The notes under the pieces were generated by a model. That model saw only the letters and a list, made by a program, of their open reading frames with translations, was not told the origin of the DNA and searched no databases. A stretch of 43,891 nucleotides of DNA from Acidimicrobiales bacterium. GTDB taxonomy: Bacteria; Actinomycetota; Acidimicrobiia; Acidimicrobiales; RAAP-2. Position numbers and translations under genes: made by a program. How positions within the stretch are numbered: position 1 is the first letter of the stretch; each line of letters opens with the position of its first letter. Location: contig JANYFR010000005.1 in the NCBI GenBank assembly GCA_025362585.1, positions 1 through 43,891 on the forward strand, read 5' to 3'. Shown here one piece after another: positions 15,934 through 24,363 of this stretch.

Positions 15934-15962
15934 CGAGTGGTTCGCACTGCAACGGTGTTCAT
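15930..15962 (-). other. Ten-codon upstream ORF overlapping the crotonase start
   Basis: AAGGAG (15972-15967), 4 nt, then ATG 15962 opens MNTVAVRTTR and ends at TGA 15932-15930, which overlaps the crotonase ATG (ATGA). The only good Shine-Dalgarno in the gap thus serves this mini-ORF. It may couple translation to the crotonase, or it may mark the real N-terminus followed by a frameshift. Confidence 0.35.
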
Positions 15963-15986
15963 GGTGCTCCTTCTACCAGTTTGGCA

Positions 15987-17213
15987 TCAATGGGGGTCGG
16001 GCGACACGTCACTGGCCATCTCCGTACGAATCGCGTCGGTATGTTCACCGAGGACCGGTGGAGCGAGTCGCAATGAGACGGGGCTGCGACCGAAGCGCAG
16101 GGGACTACCCGGCAGGTCGATGACGCCCAGCGTCGTGTGATTGGCCGTCCACACGAGGTTCTGTTGACGCACCTGTTCGGTGGCGTAGACGGCGTCGAAG
16201 GTCTTCACCTCACCCGCCGGCACGCCGACCTGGTCAAAGCGGACCAACCACTCATCCACACTTCGCGACGCGAGGACGGGATCCATGAGGGCACTCAGAT
16301 CGCTCGAGTGCTTGACGCGCACGTCGTTGGTCGCGAACCGGTCCTGCGTGGGATCGATGCCGAGCAGGGGGGCAAACCGACGCCAGATCGCGTCGTTGCC
16401 AACGGCGATGACGATCGGTCCGTCGCTGGCGCGAAAGGTGCCGTACGGAAAGATCGTCGGGTGCATGTTGCCCGATATCGGCGGCACCTCACCCGCGACG
16501 AGGTACCGAGTTCCCTGGAATGCGTGCAGCGCAATCTGGCCGGCGAGCAGCGACGTTGAGACCCGCTGGCCTCGACCGCTCGAGGCGCGATCGACGAGCC
16601 CGGCGAGAATACCGATCACGGCGTAGAGACCAGCGGTGAGGTCGGCAATCGGCACCCCAAACTTCACCATCGGACCCCCGACCGGACCGGTAATCGACAT
16701 GAGACCGCCCTCGGCCTGCAAGATGAGGTCGTAGCCAACACGACCCCTCTCGGGGCCGTCGTCGCCGAAGCCACTGATGGAGAGGCGAATCAGACCAGGA
16801 TTGAGTGCTTCGAGTTGGGCGTCACTGAGGTCGAGCCGGTCCATCACCCCCGGGCGGAAGTTCTCGACGATAACGTCGGCCCAGCGAACTAGTTGTTCGA
16901 TGAAGAGCCGCTCGCTCGGGTCCTTCAAGTCAATGGTGGCGCTGCGCTTATTGCGATTGGTCGAGAGAAAGTAGGTGCTCTCACGCCCCGCGTCGGTGTC
17001 GATGAACGGCGGGCCCCAGAGACGGGTGTCGTCGCCGGTGCCTGGTTGCTCCACCTTGATCACGTCGGCGCCGAGGTCCCCGAGGATCATCGTCGCGTAG
17101 GGTCCGGCGAGCACTCGCGAGAGGTCGAGTACGTGGACGCCCCGGAGCGGTCCCGACGGACCATCCTGGTTCGACGTGCGGTCGGCACTACTCACGGTGC
17201 GGTCCATTCTCAT
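15987..17213 (-). CDS. Class III (CaiB/BaiF family) acyl-CoA transferase
   Basis: 408 residues from ATG 17213. The frame is open to 17300, but that extension would run through the strong stem-loop at 17254-17301 and has poor composition; ATG 17207 is also possible. Family signatures: GVHVLDLSRVLAGPYATMILGDLGADVIKVE near the N-terminus, NKRSATIDLKDP, VENFRPGVMDRL, and GYDLILQAEGG with the catalytic Asp (about residue 162). The enzyme moves CoA between acyl groups through an aspartyl-CoA anhydride. Downstream of a Liv-type importer and upstream of a crotonase, it likely activates the imported carboxylic acid. Substrate unknown; carnitine, bile-acid, aromatic or dicarboxylate homologues are all possible. 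Confidence 0.87.
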   Translation of the reverse strand: MRMDRTVSSADRTSNQDGPSGPLRGVHVLDLSRVLAGPYATMILGDLGADVIKVEQPGTGDDTRLWGPPFIDTDAGRESTYFLSTNRNKRSATIDLKDPSERLFIEQLVRWADVIVENFRPGVMDRLDLSDAQLEALNPGLIRLSISGFGDDGPERGRVGYDLILQAEGGLMSITGPVGGPMVKFGVPIADLTAGLYAVIGILAGLVDRASSGRGQRVSTSLLAGQIALHAFQGTRYLVAGEVPPISGNMHPTIFPYGTFRASDGPIVIAVGNDAIWRRFAPLLGIDPTQDRFATNDVRVKHSSDLSALMDPVLASRSVDEWLVRFDQVGVPAGEVKTFDAVYATEQVRQQNLVWTANHTTLGVIDLPGSPLRFGRSPVSLRLAPPVLGEHTDAIRTEMASDVSPDPH

Positions 17214-17253
17214 TGAGCGTCGAGCACGCACGGTGCGGTTGTCGACGAGTGAC

Positions 17254-17301
17254 AGTGGGGATCTCGCGGCGCCGACGTACGGGCGTCGCGAGACCCCCAC
17301 T
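17254..17301 (-). promoter_or_regulatory. Intercistronic 20-bp stem-loop after the Liv binding-protein gene
   Basis: Arms 17254-17273 and 17282-17301 are complementary over 20 positions; in minus-strand RNA there is one G-U pair and one A-C mismatch, with an 8-nt loop (17274-17281). It begins about 10 nt after the binding-protein stop. No U-run follows, so it fits a partial terminator or a 3' barrier that stabilises the abundant binding-protein mRNA relative to the distal genes. Confidence 0.65.
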
Positions 17302-17311
17302 CACAACAGAA

Positions 17312-18637
17312 CTACTTAATGCCATCTGCCTTCAACAGCGCCTTGCAGGCCGAGGTTGAGGTGCAGTTGGTCACGTCGGAGAGGAGCTTCGCCGACAGTG
17401 GTGTTCCCTGCACTTCGAGCCCCGTCGACGCGTTGGCGACGAACGGGGCGTAGGGACCAAAGGTGTTGTTGTGCTTATTGAAGTCGATGCTGCCACTGGC
17501 GCCCTCGTAGTTGATCTTCTTCCCCTTTTTCAACAGCGCCAGACACGTGCCGTACGAGTAGCACGCCGTCCCGGGCGGGTTCGTGACCATCCTCATGTCC
17601 TTGGCGACCACGGATCCCTTGGTCGTGTGCGCGTAGGAGTCCGCGAGCGCCAGGGTGATCACCGCGTCGTAGGCGTAATTGGCACCCGAGAGGACACCGG
17701 CCTTCACCGTCGCTGCCGGCAGCTTGTTGAAGCCCGCCATGAAGTAGGTGGTCGCCTTGCCCGCCAGCGACGTCCCCATCACCGAGGTCAAGACGGCGTG
17801 GGCGTTGGCCGTGCCGAAGGCCTTGATGTAGTCCGCACTGGTGGTGACGTCGGTGCCGATCCACGGGATCTTCGATCCAAGTTGCTTGAACTCGTTGGAC
17901 AGCACGCCCGCCGTCGGCGCGTCAGTCTGGGAGAAGATGACCTGCGGCTTGTCCCCGATGACCTGGCTCACCGTGTTGGTGTAGGAGGAGAGTCCGCCCT
18001 GGACGATATAGGTGTGGATCACCACGCCACCGAGCTTCTTGTAGATCGTCTGCACCGGCTTGATGATGGTCTGGGCTGCGGCGTCCGAATAGAACAGCAG
18101 GTCGGCCTTCTTGTAGCCCTTCTCGTAAGCGTAGGTCGCCATCGCCGTGCCGAGTTGACTGTCGGACGGGCTGTCGCGGAACAGGTACGGGTCGGTCTGG
18201 TTGTCACGGCCGACGTCGCCGCCCTGGAACTCGTCAATGATCTTGTTCGCCATGAGAACCGGCTCCACCGCATTGATCTCCTGCGTCGTCGGACCGATGA
18301 TGCCGGCGATTCCGCCGCCCGAGATCAACTTCAAGAGCGCGGTCTTGCCCTCCACCGGGTCACAGCCCGTGTCACCAGTGGGCACCAGCAACCGCTTGCC
18401 CAAGACGCCACCGGCCGCGTTGACGGCGGCCGCGCCAATGACGGCACCCTGATCGATGCCCTGTCCCAGGCTCGCGAGAGGACCGGTGAAGCAGGACAGG
18501 ACGCCGTAGGAGATCGTGGCGCCGCTCGCGCCCGCCACGTTGCCGGCACTGATTATCACCCCGCCGCCGAGTGCCGTCACCAACGCCAGGACGCCGGTCA
18601 CGGAGCGCATCGAACGCTTTCGTTTCGATATTCCCAC
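17312..18637 (-). CDS. Branched-chain-amino-acid-type ABC transporter substrate-binding protein
   Basis: 441 residues from GTG 18637, chosen because AAGGGGGAAC lies just upstream (18650-18641); the frame extends to 18667. Signal peptide with a Lys/Arg-rich start (SKRKRSMRS), hydrophobic core LALVTALGGGVII and likely cleavage near AGASG. No lipobox Cys, so it is secreted or bound by the membrane complex. The type I periplasmic-binding fold of the Leu/Ile/Val family is visible: CFTGPLASLGQGIDQGAVIGAAAVNAAGG, DTGCDPVEGKTALLKLI, and IIGPTTQEINAVEPVL. Ligand not predictable; such proteins take amino acids, amides, aromatic acids or dicarboxylates. Encoded 50 nt after livF and followed by the stem-loop at 17254-17301. 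Confidence 0.87.
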   Translation of the reverse strand: MGISKRKRSMRSVTGVLALVTALGGGVIISAGNVAGASGATISYGVLSCFTGPLASLGQGIDQGAVIGAAAVNAAGGVLGKRLLVPTGDTGCDPVEGKTALLKLISGGGIAGIIGPTTQEINAVEPVLMANKIIDEFQGGDVGRDNQTDPYLFRDSPSDSQLGTAMATYAYEKGYKKADLLFYSDAAAQTIIKPVQTIYKKLGGVVIHTYIVQGGLSSYTNTVSQVIGDKPQVIFSQTDAPTAGVLSNEFKQLGSKIPWIGTDVTTSADYIKAFGTANAHAVLTSVMGTSLAGKATTYFMAGFNKLPAATVKAGVLSGANYAYDAVITLALADSYAHTTKGSVVAKDMRMVTNPPGTACYSYGTCLALLKKGKKINYEGASGSIDFNKHNNTFGPYAPFVANASTGLEVQGTPLSAKLLSDVTNCTSTSACKALLKADGIK

Positions 18638-18687
18638 TTTGTTCCCCCTTTTCAGTACTGCTCTCATATGAGATCTTCCAGTCCGCG

Positions 18688-19425
18688 CTACGACAGCCGA
18701 CCGACGTACAGGTCGATCACCTCTTCGTCGTGCAAGAGCACTTCGGCCGGACCGTCTAGCCGATTCTTACCCAGAACGAGGACGTAGCCCCAGTCGGCGT
18801 GGCGCAGCGACCGTCGGGTGTTCTGCTCGACGACGCAGATTCCGACGCCGGTCGCGGCCACCTTCTCAATCTGCTCCCAGAGCGCCGTCTGCAGGAGCGG
18901 GGAAAGTCCGGCACTCGGTTCGTCGAGCAGCATCACGGCCGGGTCGAGCATGAGGCCCCTCGCCATCGCCAGCATGCTGCGCTGACCGCCGCTCAGCGCG
19001 CCGGCCTTTCGGCGCAGCGACGCGTGCAGGTCGGGGAAGAGCTCGCAGAGCTCTACAATCCGTTCGGCGGTGCCGTCCTTGCGGGTGTAGCCACCCATCT
19101 CCAGATTCTCTCGGACGGTGAGGTCGGGGAAGGTGTTGGCGACCTGGGGTACGTAGGCCAGCTTTCGGCGGACCATCTTCTCGGGGGCGAAGTTCGTCGT
19201 CTCGTCATCGAGCACGAAGACGTGACCGCCCGAGACCTTGATGACGCCGACAATGGCCTTCAACAAGGTGGACTTACCGGCGCCGTTCGGTCCCACGATC
19301 GCGGTGATCTTGCCGGCGAAGACCTCGATGGAGACATTTTCGATGATGGGCGATCCGCCGTAGCCGGCGGTGAGCCCCTCGACGCGCAAGACCACGGCGG
19401 CGTCGAACTTCGCGCTACTCATCAT
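18688..19425 (-). CDS. livF: Liv-type ABC transporter ATP-binding protein LivF
   Basis: 245 residues from ATG 19425 (or ATG 19422), overlapping the livG stop (19417-19415); the frame is open to 19503, but that part only shadows livG. Walker A GPNGAGKST, Q-loop near YVPQVANTF, signature LSGGQRSMLAMARGL, Walker B VMLLDEPSAGLSP, and the H-loop replaced by the family-typical VEQNTRRSL. LivF forms the ATPase heterodimer with LivG. Third overlapping junction in the operon. Confidence 0.9.
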   Translation of the reverse strand: MMSSAKFDAAVVLRVEGLTAGYGGSPIIENVSIEVFAGKITAIVGPNGAGKSTLLKAIVGVIKVSGGHVFVLDDETTNFAPEKMVRRKLAYVPQVANTFPDLTVRENLEMGGYTRKDGTAERIVELCELFPDLHASLRRKAGALSGGQRSMLAMARGLMLDPAVMLLDEPSAGLSPLLQTALWEQIEKVAATGVGICVVEQNTRRSLRHADWGYVLVLGKNRLDGPAEVLLHDEEVIDLYVGRLS

Positions 19426-20188
19426 CGTTCCCGAGGTAGGCGTCAACGACGCGCTTGTTGTCACGCAACTGGTCAAAGGGGCCCTGCGCGATGACCGTGC
19501 CAAGGTCCATCACGACGACCTCGTCACACGTGCGCTCGATGAAGGGAAGGTTGTGTTCCACGACAACGACCGTGCTACCCGCCGTCCGGAGGTCGCGAAT
19601 GGCCTGACCGATTCGTTCGCCGAGGACCGGGTTCACGCCACCCATCGGTTCGTCGAGAATAGTAAGCCGCGGTTTCGCGGCGGCGATCCGCGCGAACTCG
19701 AGCAGCCGCTTTTGACCGCCACTCAGTCCCACTGCACGATGATTGCGTACCTCGTCGAGCCGGTACTTGGTCATCAGCGCCGAGATCTCCTCGTTCTCAC
19801 CCTCTTCCAGGTGCCGAAGTCGTCGCGCCGAGGCGAGCGAACGCCAGAGAGACTCGCGGCGCAGCTCCGATTTTCCAACGCGGACGTTATCGATGACCGA
19901 GAGATCGCGCCACTCCCGGGGCGTCTGGAACGTTCGGATAAGACCCATCCGCGAGATCACGTCGGGGCGCTTCCCGATGACCTCGACACTGTTGAAGCGC
20001 ACGCTGCCACTATCGGGTCGTTCGAATCCTGAGACCAAGTCAATGACGCTGCTCTTCCCCGCGCCGTTGGGTCCAATCAGACCAACGACCGTGCCCTCGC
20101 GAATCGTCATCGAGCAGTCCTTCACCGCTACGACGCCCCCGAAGGTCTTGGTGATGGCGTCGATCTCGAGCAGGGGGGCGCCGCTCAC
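19415..20188 (-). CDS. livG: Liv-type ABC transporter ATP-binding protein LivG
   Basis: 257 residues from GTG 20188, which overlaps the livM stop (GTGA); the open frame to 20305 is livM shadow. Walker A GPNGAGKSS, RTFQTPREW Q-loop, signature LSGGQKRLLEFARI, Walker B LTILDEPMGGVNP and H-loop VVVVEHNLPFI. The inserted region between the Q-loop and signature (RRESLWRSLASARRLRHLEEGE) is usual for LivG. ATPase partner of LivF energising the LivHM permease. Confidence 0.9.
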   Translation of the reverse strand: MSGAPLLEIDAITKTFGGVVAVKDCSMTIREGTVVGLIGPNGAGKSSVIDLVSGFERPDSGSVRFNSVEVIGKRPDVISRMGLIRTFQTPREWRDLSVIDNVRVGKSELRRESLWRSLASARRLRHLEEGENEEISALMTKYRLDEVRNHRAVGLSGGQKRLLEFARIAAAKPRLTILDEPMGGVNPVLGERIGQAIRDLRTAGSTVVVVEHNLPFIERTCDEVVVMDLGTVIAQGPFDQLRDNKRVVDAYLGNDDE

Positions 20189-21249
20189 GTCCCCGCCTCG
20201 GGCCGTGGCTCGGCTGGAACCACCGTCTCCATGGAGGGTCGGGCCTCGTGCCAGGCGAGCACGCTGGTGGGCGGGGCCGACGATCGGGCAAAGAGGTATC
20301 GCCACGAACGACGTCCCTCGGTCCCGTCGGTGCCCAGCCTCTCGGGGATGATGCCGCTGGGTCGAAAACGCAGCATCACAATGATCAGGACCCCGATCAG
20401 AATCTGTCGCAACGCCGGACCGAGCTCGGGACGCGCCGCGGGCGACGGGATGTAACGCGTCATCTCGACGAAACCAACGTAGACGATGAACGAACCGAGG
20501 ACCACCCCCTTGGGGTTACCGCGCCCGCCTACGAGAATCGCGGCGTAGAGAACGAAGATCTCCGTTGGCTTCCAGTCGAGCGGGCTAAAGGCGCCAATGT
20601 AGGCGGCGAAGAGACCGCCCGCGAGACCCGCCAGGGCCGCGCCGAACAGGTACGTTCGATACTTCGTCCCAAAGACGTTGCGCCCGTAGACCGACGCGGC
20701 CTTCTCGTCGTCGCGTACGGCGCGGACCATTCGTCCAAAGGGGCTGCGCGAAAGACGCTGGACGAGCAAGTAGACGCCGAAGAGCGTGACGGCACAGAAG
20801 GCGAGAAAGACGTAGTGATAGGCGGCGTACGACATGCCGTACCCCATCGGGTCGAAGAGTCCGTACACGCCGTTGTACCCGTTGAAGAGTGGCGTGTAGT
20901 TCTCGACGAAGTAGTAAATTGCCCACACGGCGCCAAAGGTCGTGATGGAGAAGTAGACCTCGCGAAGACTGCGCAGCGCAATCGCCCCAATGATGGAGGC
21001 GAAAGCGATGACCACGACGACCGCGACCGCGATCGCGAGGAGATAGGGCAGATGCCATCCGAGCACGTACTCGACTGGTGACTTCGCCTTACCGATGGTG
21101 AGCACCATCGTCATGTACACCCCGAGCGCGAAGTAGGCGTAGGCCGAAAGGTCGAAGTCGCCGGCCCAGCCCCAGATCATGTCAATGCCCAGCGCGAGAA
21201 TCGCGAAGATTGACGCTTCGGTGAGGATGGCCGTCCAGTACTGCAGCAT
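20185..21249 (-). CDS. livM: Liv-type ABC transporter permease LivM
   Basis: 354 residues from ATG 21249, which shares its A with the livH stop (TGATG). About nine hydrophobic segments. The family core is visible in WGWAGDFDLSAYAYFALGVY, RSLREVYFSITTFGAVWAI, GRMVRAVRDDEKAASVYGRNVF (the cytoplasmic coupling segment) and GGRGNPKGVVLGSFIVY. A cytoplasmic tail of about 45 residues after RPSGIIPERL is rich in Arg/Pro. Inner-membrane half of the permease with LivH. Confidence 0.9.
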   Translation of the reverse strand: MLQYWTAILTEASIFAILALGIDMIWGWAGDFDLSAYAYFALGVYMTMVLTIGKAKSPVEYVLGWHLPYLLAIAVAVVVVIAFASIIGAIALRSLREVYFSITTFGAVWAIYYFVENYTPLFNGYNGVYGLFDPMGYGMSYAAYHYVFLAFCAVTLFGVYLLVQRLSRSPFGRMVRAVRDDEKAASVYGRNVFGTKYRTYLFGAALAGLAGGLFAAYIGAFSPLDWKPTEIFVLYAAILVGGRGNPKGVVLGSFIVYVGFVEMTRYIPSPAARPELGPALRQILIGVLIIVMLRFRPSGIIPERLGTDGTEGRRSWRYLFARSSAPPTSVLAWHEARPSMETVVPAEPRPEAGT

Positions 21250-22184
21250 CAGGCACGCACCGTCGCGCGTCGACCCCGTACGAAGATCCCGCTGGGCTTG
21301 ATCAGCAGCATGACGGCCAAGAAGGCGAAGGCAATGACCAACTGGTAGGCCGAGCTGGTGTAGGTGCCGGCGACCGCCATCACCAAACCGAGCACGATGG
21401 CCCCGCCGAGCGTCGCGTAGGGCCGACCGAGTCCTCCGCCCACGGCCGCCGTGATGGAGAGAAGCAGAAATCCATTGCCGATCGAAGGGGTGATCGATCC
21501 AATGGTCTCGCCGTAGAGGAATCCGGCAAAGCCCGACACCGCGCCGGCGACCATCCAGGTCTGCATCACCACCCGGCGAGCGGGGATTCCGCTCACCTGG
21601 GCCAGCTCGCGATTCTGGGAGACCGCGCGCAGGGCCTTGCCGAGCTGCGTGCGCTGCAAGAGGAAGTAGATCAGGATCGCGACGACGACCGCCGACACCA
21701 TGACCTTGATGGTGATCGTCGTCCACAGAAAGGGACCAACGTGCAAGAGGGTCCCCTGGTCAAACTGGTAGGAAACACTCGCTCCCCCGAACGCGATCAG
21801 GATGAGGTTCTGCAAGATGAGTGACGCGCCGAGCGTCGCGATGAGCGTGGAGAGCGACTTCTGACTACGAAAGCGCTCAATCAAGAAGAAATTGAGTGAC
21901 ATGGCCGCGACCGCCCCGGTGATCGTCGCGACCACCGCGCAGAGGTAGAGATTCAGGTGAAAGGTCGTCTCGGCGACGTACGCGCTGTAAGCGCCGATGG
22001 TCAGAATCTCACCGTGGGCCAGATTGACGACGCGACTCACCGCGTATTCGAGAGTAAACGCCACCGCGGAGAGGGCCAGGATCGCGGCCGTCGAGAGTCC
22101 CAATCCGACGCTGATCCAGAAAATGCTCATCTTGCCCCAGATCTTCAAAAGCGGAGTCTCCGTCGGCGTGGTGGTGCCCGCCAC
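21249..22184 (-). CDS. livH: Liv-type ABC transporter permease LivH
   Basis: 311 residues from GTG 22184; ATG 22130 (SIFWISVGLGLSTAAIL) is a shorter alternative that begins right at the first membrane helix. Motifs: VVNLAHGEILTIGAYSAYV, LGKALRAVSQNRELAQVSGIPARR (coupling segment), AAVGGGLGRPYATLGGAIVLG and the terminal LLIKPSGIFVRGR. First gene of the liv operon. The 170 bp upstream, between it and the peptide-importer operon on the same strand, should carry its promoter, although a TAATGT at about 22 nt upstream is the only -10-like word noticed. Confidence 0.88.
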   Translation of the reverse strand: MAGTTTPTETPLLKIWGKMSIFWISVGLGLSTAAILALSAVAFTLEYAVSRVVNLAHGEILTIGAYSAYVAETTFHLNLYLCAVVATITGAVAAMSLNFFLIERFRSQKSLSTLIATLGASLILQNLILIAFGGASVSYQFDQGTLLHVGPFLWTTITIKVMVSAVVVAILIYFLLQRTQLGKALRAVSQNRELAQVSGIPARRVVMQTWMVAGAVSGFAGFLYGETIGSITPSIGNGFLLLSITAAVGGGLGRPYATLGGAIVLGLVMAVAGTYTSSAYQLVIAFAFLAVMLLIKPSGIFVRGRRATVRA

Positions 22185-22354
22185 GAGAAACGCTGCGGTG
22201 CGACATTAACAGGAAGCGCGTCATTTACGTCAGCAACATTGGTCGGGTTGGGCCTCCAGTCTCTCACGACCGAGGTCGGTCCATTCTGCGTCGTCAGGCA
22301 GCGTTTCGGCGCCACCGCGCTGGAACGTCGGGCGACGGATCGACCATCAGATGA

Positions 22355-23338
22355 TTAGGCGACGTTGCGTGGATGGTGACAGGCGACGAGGTGTCCAGGA
22401 CGCAACTCAATGAGCTCGGGCTTGTCGCTACGACAGAGTTCGGTCGCCGCTGGGCAGCGCGGGTGGAACGAGCACCCGGTCGGGCGATCCGAGGGGTCGG
22501 GCACGTCGCCAGTGATGATGATCCTCTCGCGCCGGGGCGCGTCGGTGTCGTTCAGTTCGGGCACCACGGAGAGCAGCGCCTCAGTGTAGGGATGCATCGG
22601 GGCGTCGTAGATCTCCTCGGCGTCACCGATCTCCACGATCTCGCCGAGGTACATGACGCCGACCCGGTCCGAGACGTGTCGCACGACACCGAGGTCGTGG
22701 GCAATGAACAGATAGGTGAGGTTCAGGGTCTCTTGGAGGTCGGCCATGAGGTTGAGCACCTGCGCCTGCACTGACACGTCGAGCGCCGAGACCGGTTCGT
22801 CGGCGACGACCAGCAGGGGGTTGAGCGCGAGGGAGCGAGCGATCCCGATGCGTTGGCGCTGGCCCCCGGAGAACTCGTGAGGGTAGCGACGTAGCGACGA
22901 GGGGTCGAGGCCCACCGTGACGAACAGCTCACGCACTCGCTCACCGATCTCATCCTCGGTGCCCACTTTGTTGATCTTCAACGGGTCGGCGACAATATCC
23001 CCGACCGTTCGCCGGGGATTGAGCGAGGCGTAGGGGTCCTGGAACACGAGCTGCATCTCACGCCGGTGCGGTCGCAGCTGGCGCCGCGAGAGGCCGGTGA
23101 GTTCGACGCCCCGGAACTCGACGGTGCCCGACGTCACCGGCAGCAGTTGGACGAGGCAGCGCGCGAGGGTCGATTTGCCACACCCCGACTCTCCGACGAT
23201 GCCCAGCGTCTCGCCCCGCCGGACTTCGAGCGACACGCCGTTCACCGCGGTCGCGACACTACGAACGCCAAGCTTCTTGCCCCTCGAGGTAAAGGTCTTC
23301 ACGACGTCGGTCGCCCGAAGGAGAACTTCGTCGCTCAC
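22355..23338 (-). CDS. Peptide ABC transporter ATP-binding protein, OppF/DppF type
   Basis: 327 residues; GTG start overlapping the oppD-like stop (GTGA). Walker A GESGCGKST, Q-loop VFQDPYASLNPRRTV (typical of OppF), signature FSGGQRQRIGIARSL, Walker B LVVADEPVSALDV and H-loop FIAHDLGVV. The C-terminal oligopeptide/dipeptide extension contains GCSFHPRCPAATELCRSDKP, with the Cys cluster that can hold an Fe-S centre in some relatives. Last gene of the peptide importer operon. Confidence 0.9.
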   Translation of the reverse strand: MSDEVLLRATDVVKTFTSRGKKLGVRSVATAVNGVSLEVRRGETLGIVGESGCGKSTLARCLVQLLPVTSGTVEFRGVELTGLSRRQLRPHRREMQLVFQDPYASLNPRRTVGDIVADPLKINKVGTEDEIGERVRELFVTVGLDPSSLRRYPHEFSGGQRQRIGIARSLALNPLLVVADEPVSALDVSVQAQVLNLMADLQETLNLTYLFIAHDLGVVRHVSDRVGVMYLGEIVEIGDAEEIYDAPMHPYTEALLSVVPELNDTDAPRRERIIITGDVPDPSDRPTGCSFHPRCPAATELCRSDKPELIELRPGHLVACHHPRNVA

Positions 23339-24363
23339 GGTCGTGCCTCGGGACCCTCGGGGGTGGGGCGAATCTGAAGACGCTGTTCGTCACTGAGCCA
23401 ACAGGCGTCGAGGTGGTCATCACTCCCGTGCAGGGGCGGGCGTTGGTCGCAGATCGTCATCCGGTACTCGCAGCGCGGAGCAAAGGGACAGCCGTCAGGG
23501 ACGTCGAGCGGCGAGACCGGTGTACCGGGAATCGTGACGAGCCGGGAGTTCTTCGAATCAACGCGCGGCACGGCACCGAGCAGCCCCCAGGTGTAGGGGT
23601 GGCGGGGATAGCGCACGACGTCGATCTCTTTTCCAATCTCGGCGGGACGTCCGGCGTACATGACGACCACCCGGTCGGCCATCTCGGCAATCACCCCGAT
23701 GTCGTGGGTGATGATCACAATCGACGAGCCGTAGGACTGCTGCAACCTCTCCATCAGGTCGAGGATCTGGGCCTGGGTCGTGACGTCGAGCGCGGTCGTC
23801 GGTTCGTCGGCGATGAGCAGTTTTGGGTTGCACGATAAGGCCATCGCGATAACGACGCGCTGACGCATGCCGCCCGAGAATTCGTGCGGGAACTGGTTCA
23901 CGCGGCTACGAGGATTGGGGATGCCGACCTCGCCGAGTAACTCGATTGATCGGGCCGTGGCCTGCACTTTGGTCATCTCGGTATGGGCGCGGATCTGCTC
24001 CACGATCTGCCAACCCACGGTATAGACCGGCGTCAGCGCCGTCATGGGGTCCTGAAATATCATCCCGACTTCGCCACCGCGGACGCGTTGCATCTCCCGG
24101 TCCGAGAGTCCGAGGATCTCGCGCCCCTCGAATTTGACGCTGCCCGAAATCGACACGTTCGCGTCGCGCACGAGCCCGAGCATCGAGTACATCGCGACGC
24201 TCTTGCCGGACCCCGACTCGCCGACAATGCCGAGTACTTCTTTGGCGCCCACGTCGAATGAGAGGCCATCGACGGCACGCAACTCGCCCTGGCGCGTGGC
24301 GAACGAGACCTTCAGGTCGCGAACGCTCAACACGGCGTCGGGAGCTGCGGTGGGGTCAGGCAA
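23335..24363 (-). CDS. Peptide ABC transporter ATP-binding protein, OppD/DppD type
   Basis: 342 residues. TTG start at 24363 overlaps the permease stop by 8 bp; no ATG lies near. Walker A GESGSGKSV, MIFQDPMTALTPVYTVG (OppD-type Q-loop), signature FSGGMRQRVVIAMAL, Walker B LLIADEPTTALDV, H-loop ITHDIGVIAE. C-terminal Cys motif GCPFAPRCEYRMTICDQRPPL. Works as a heterodimer with the OppF-type subunit. Confidence 0.89.
   Translation of the reverse strand: MPDPTAAPDAVLSVRDLKVSFATRQGELRAVDGLSFDVGAKEVLGIVGESGSGKSVAMYSMLGLVRDANVSISGSVKFEGREILGLSDREMQRVRGGEVGMIFQDPMTALTPVYTVGWQIVEQIRAHTEMTKVQATARSIELLGEVGIPNPRSRVNQFPHEFSGGMRQRVVIAMALSCNPKLLIADEPTTALDVTTQAQILDLMERLQQSYGSSIVIITHDIGVIAEMADRVVVMYAGRPAEIGKEIDVVRYPRHPYTWGLLGAVPRVDSKNSRLVTIPGTPVSPLDVPDGCPFAPRCEYRMTICDQRPPLHGSDDHLDACWLSDEQRLQIRPTPEGPEARP

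Noticed and set aside
14653-16140. 495-codon plus-strand ORF opposite the crotonase and CoA transferase
   Set aside because: An antisense shadow of GC-rich coding sequence, rich in Arg/Gly/Glu with no domain.
17471-18787. 438-codon plus-strand ORF opposite the Liv binding protein
   Set aside because: Same cause: antisense frame, Arg/Val/Gly-biased and without a family; the minus strand has clear motifs.
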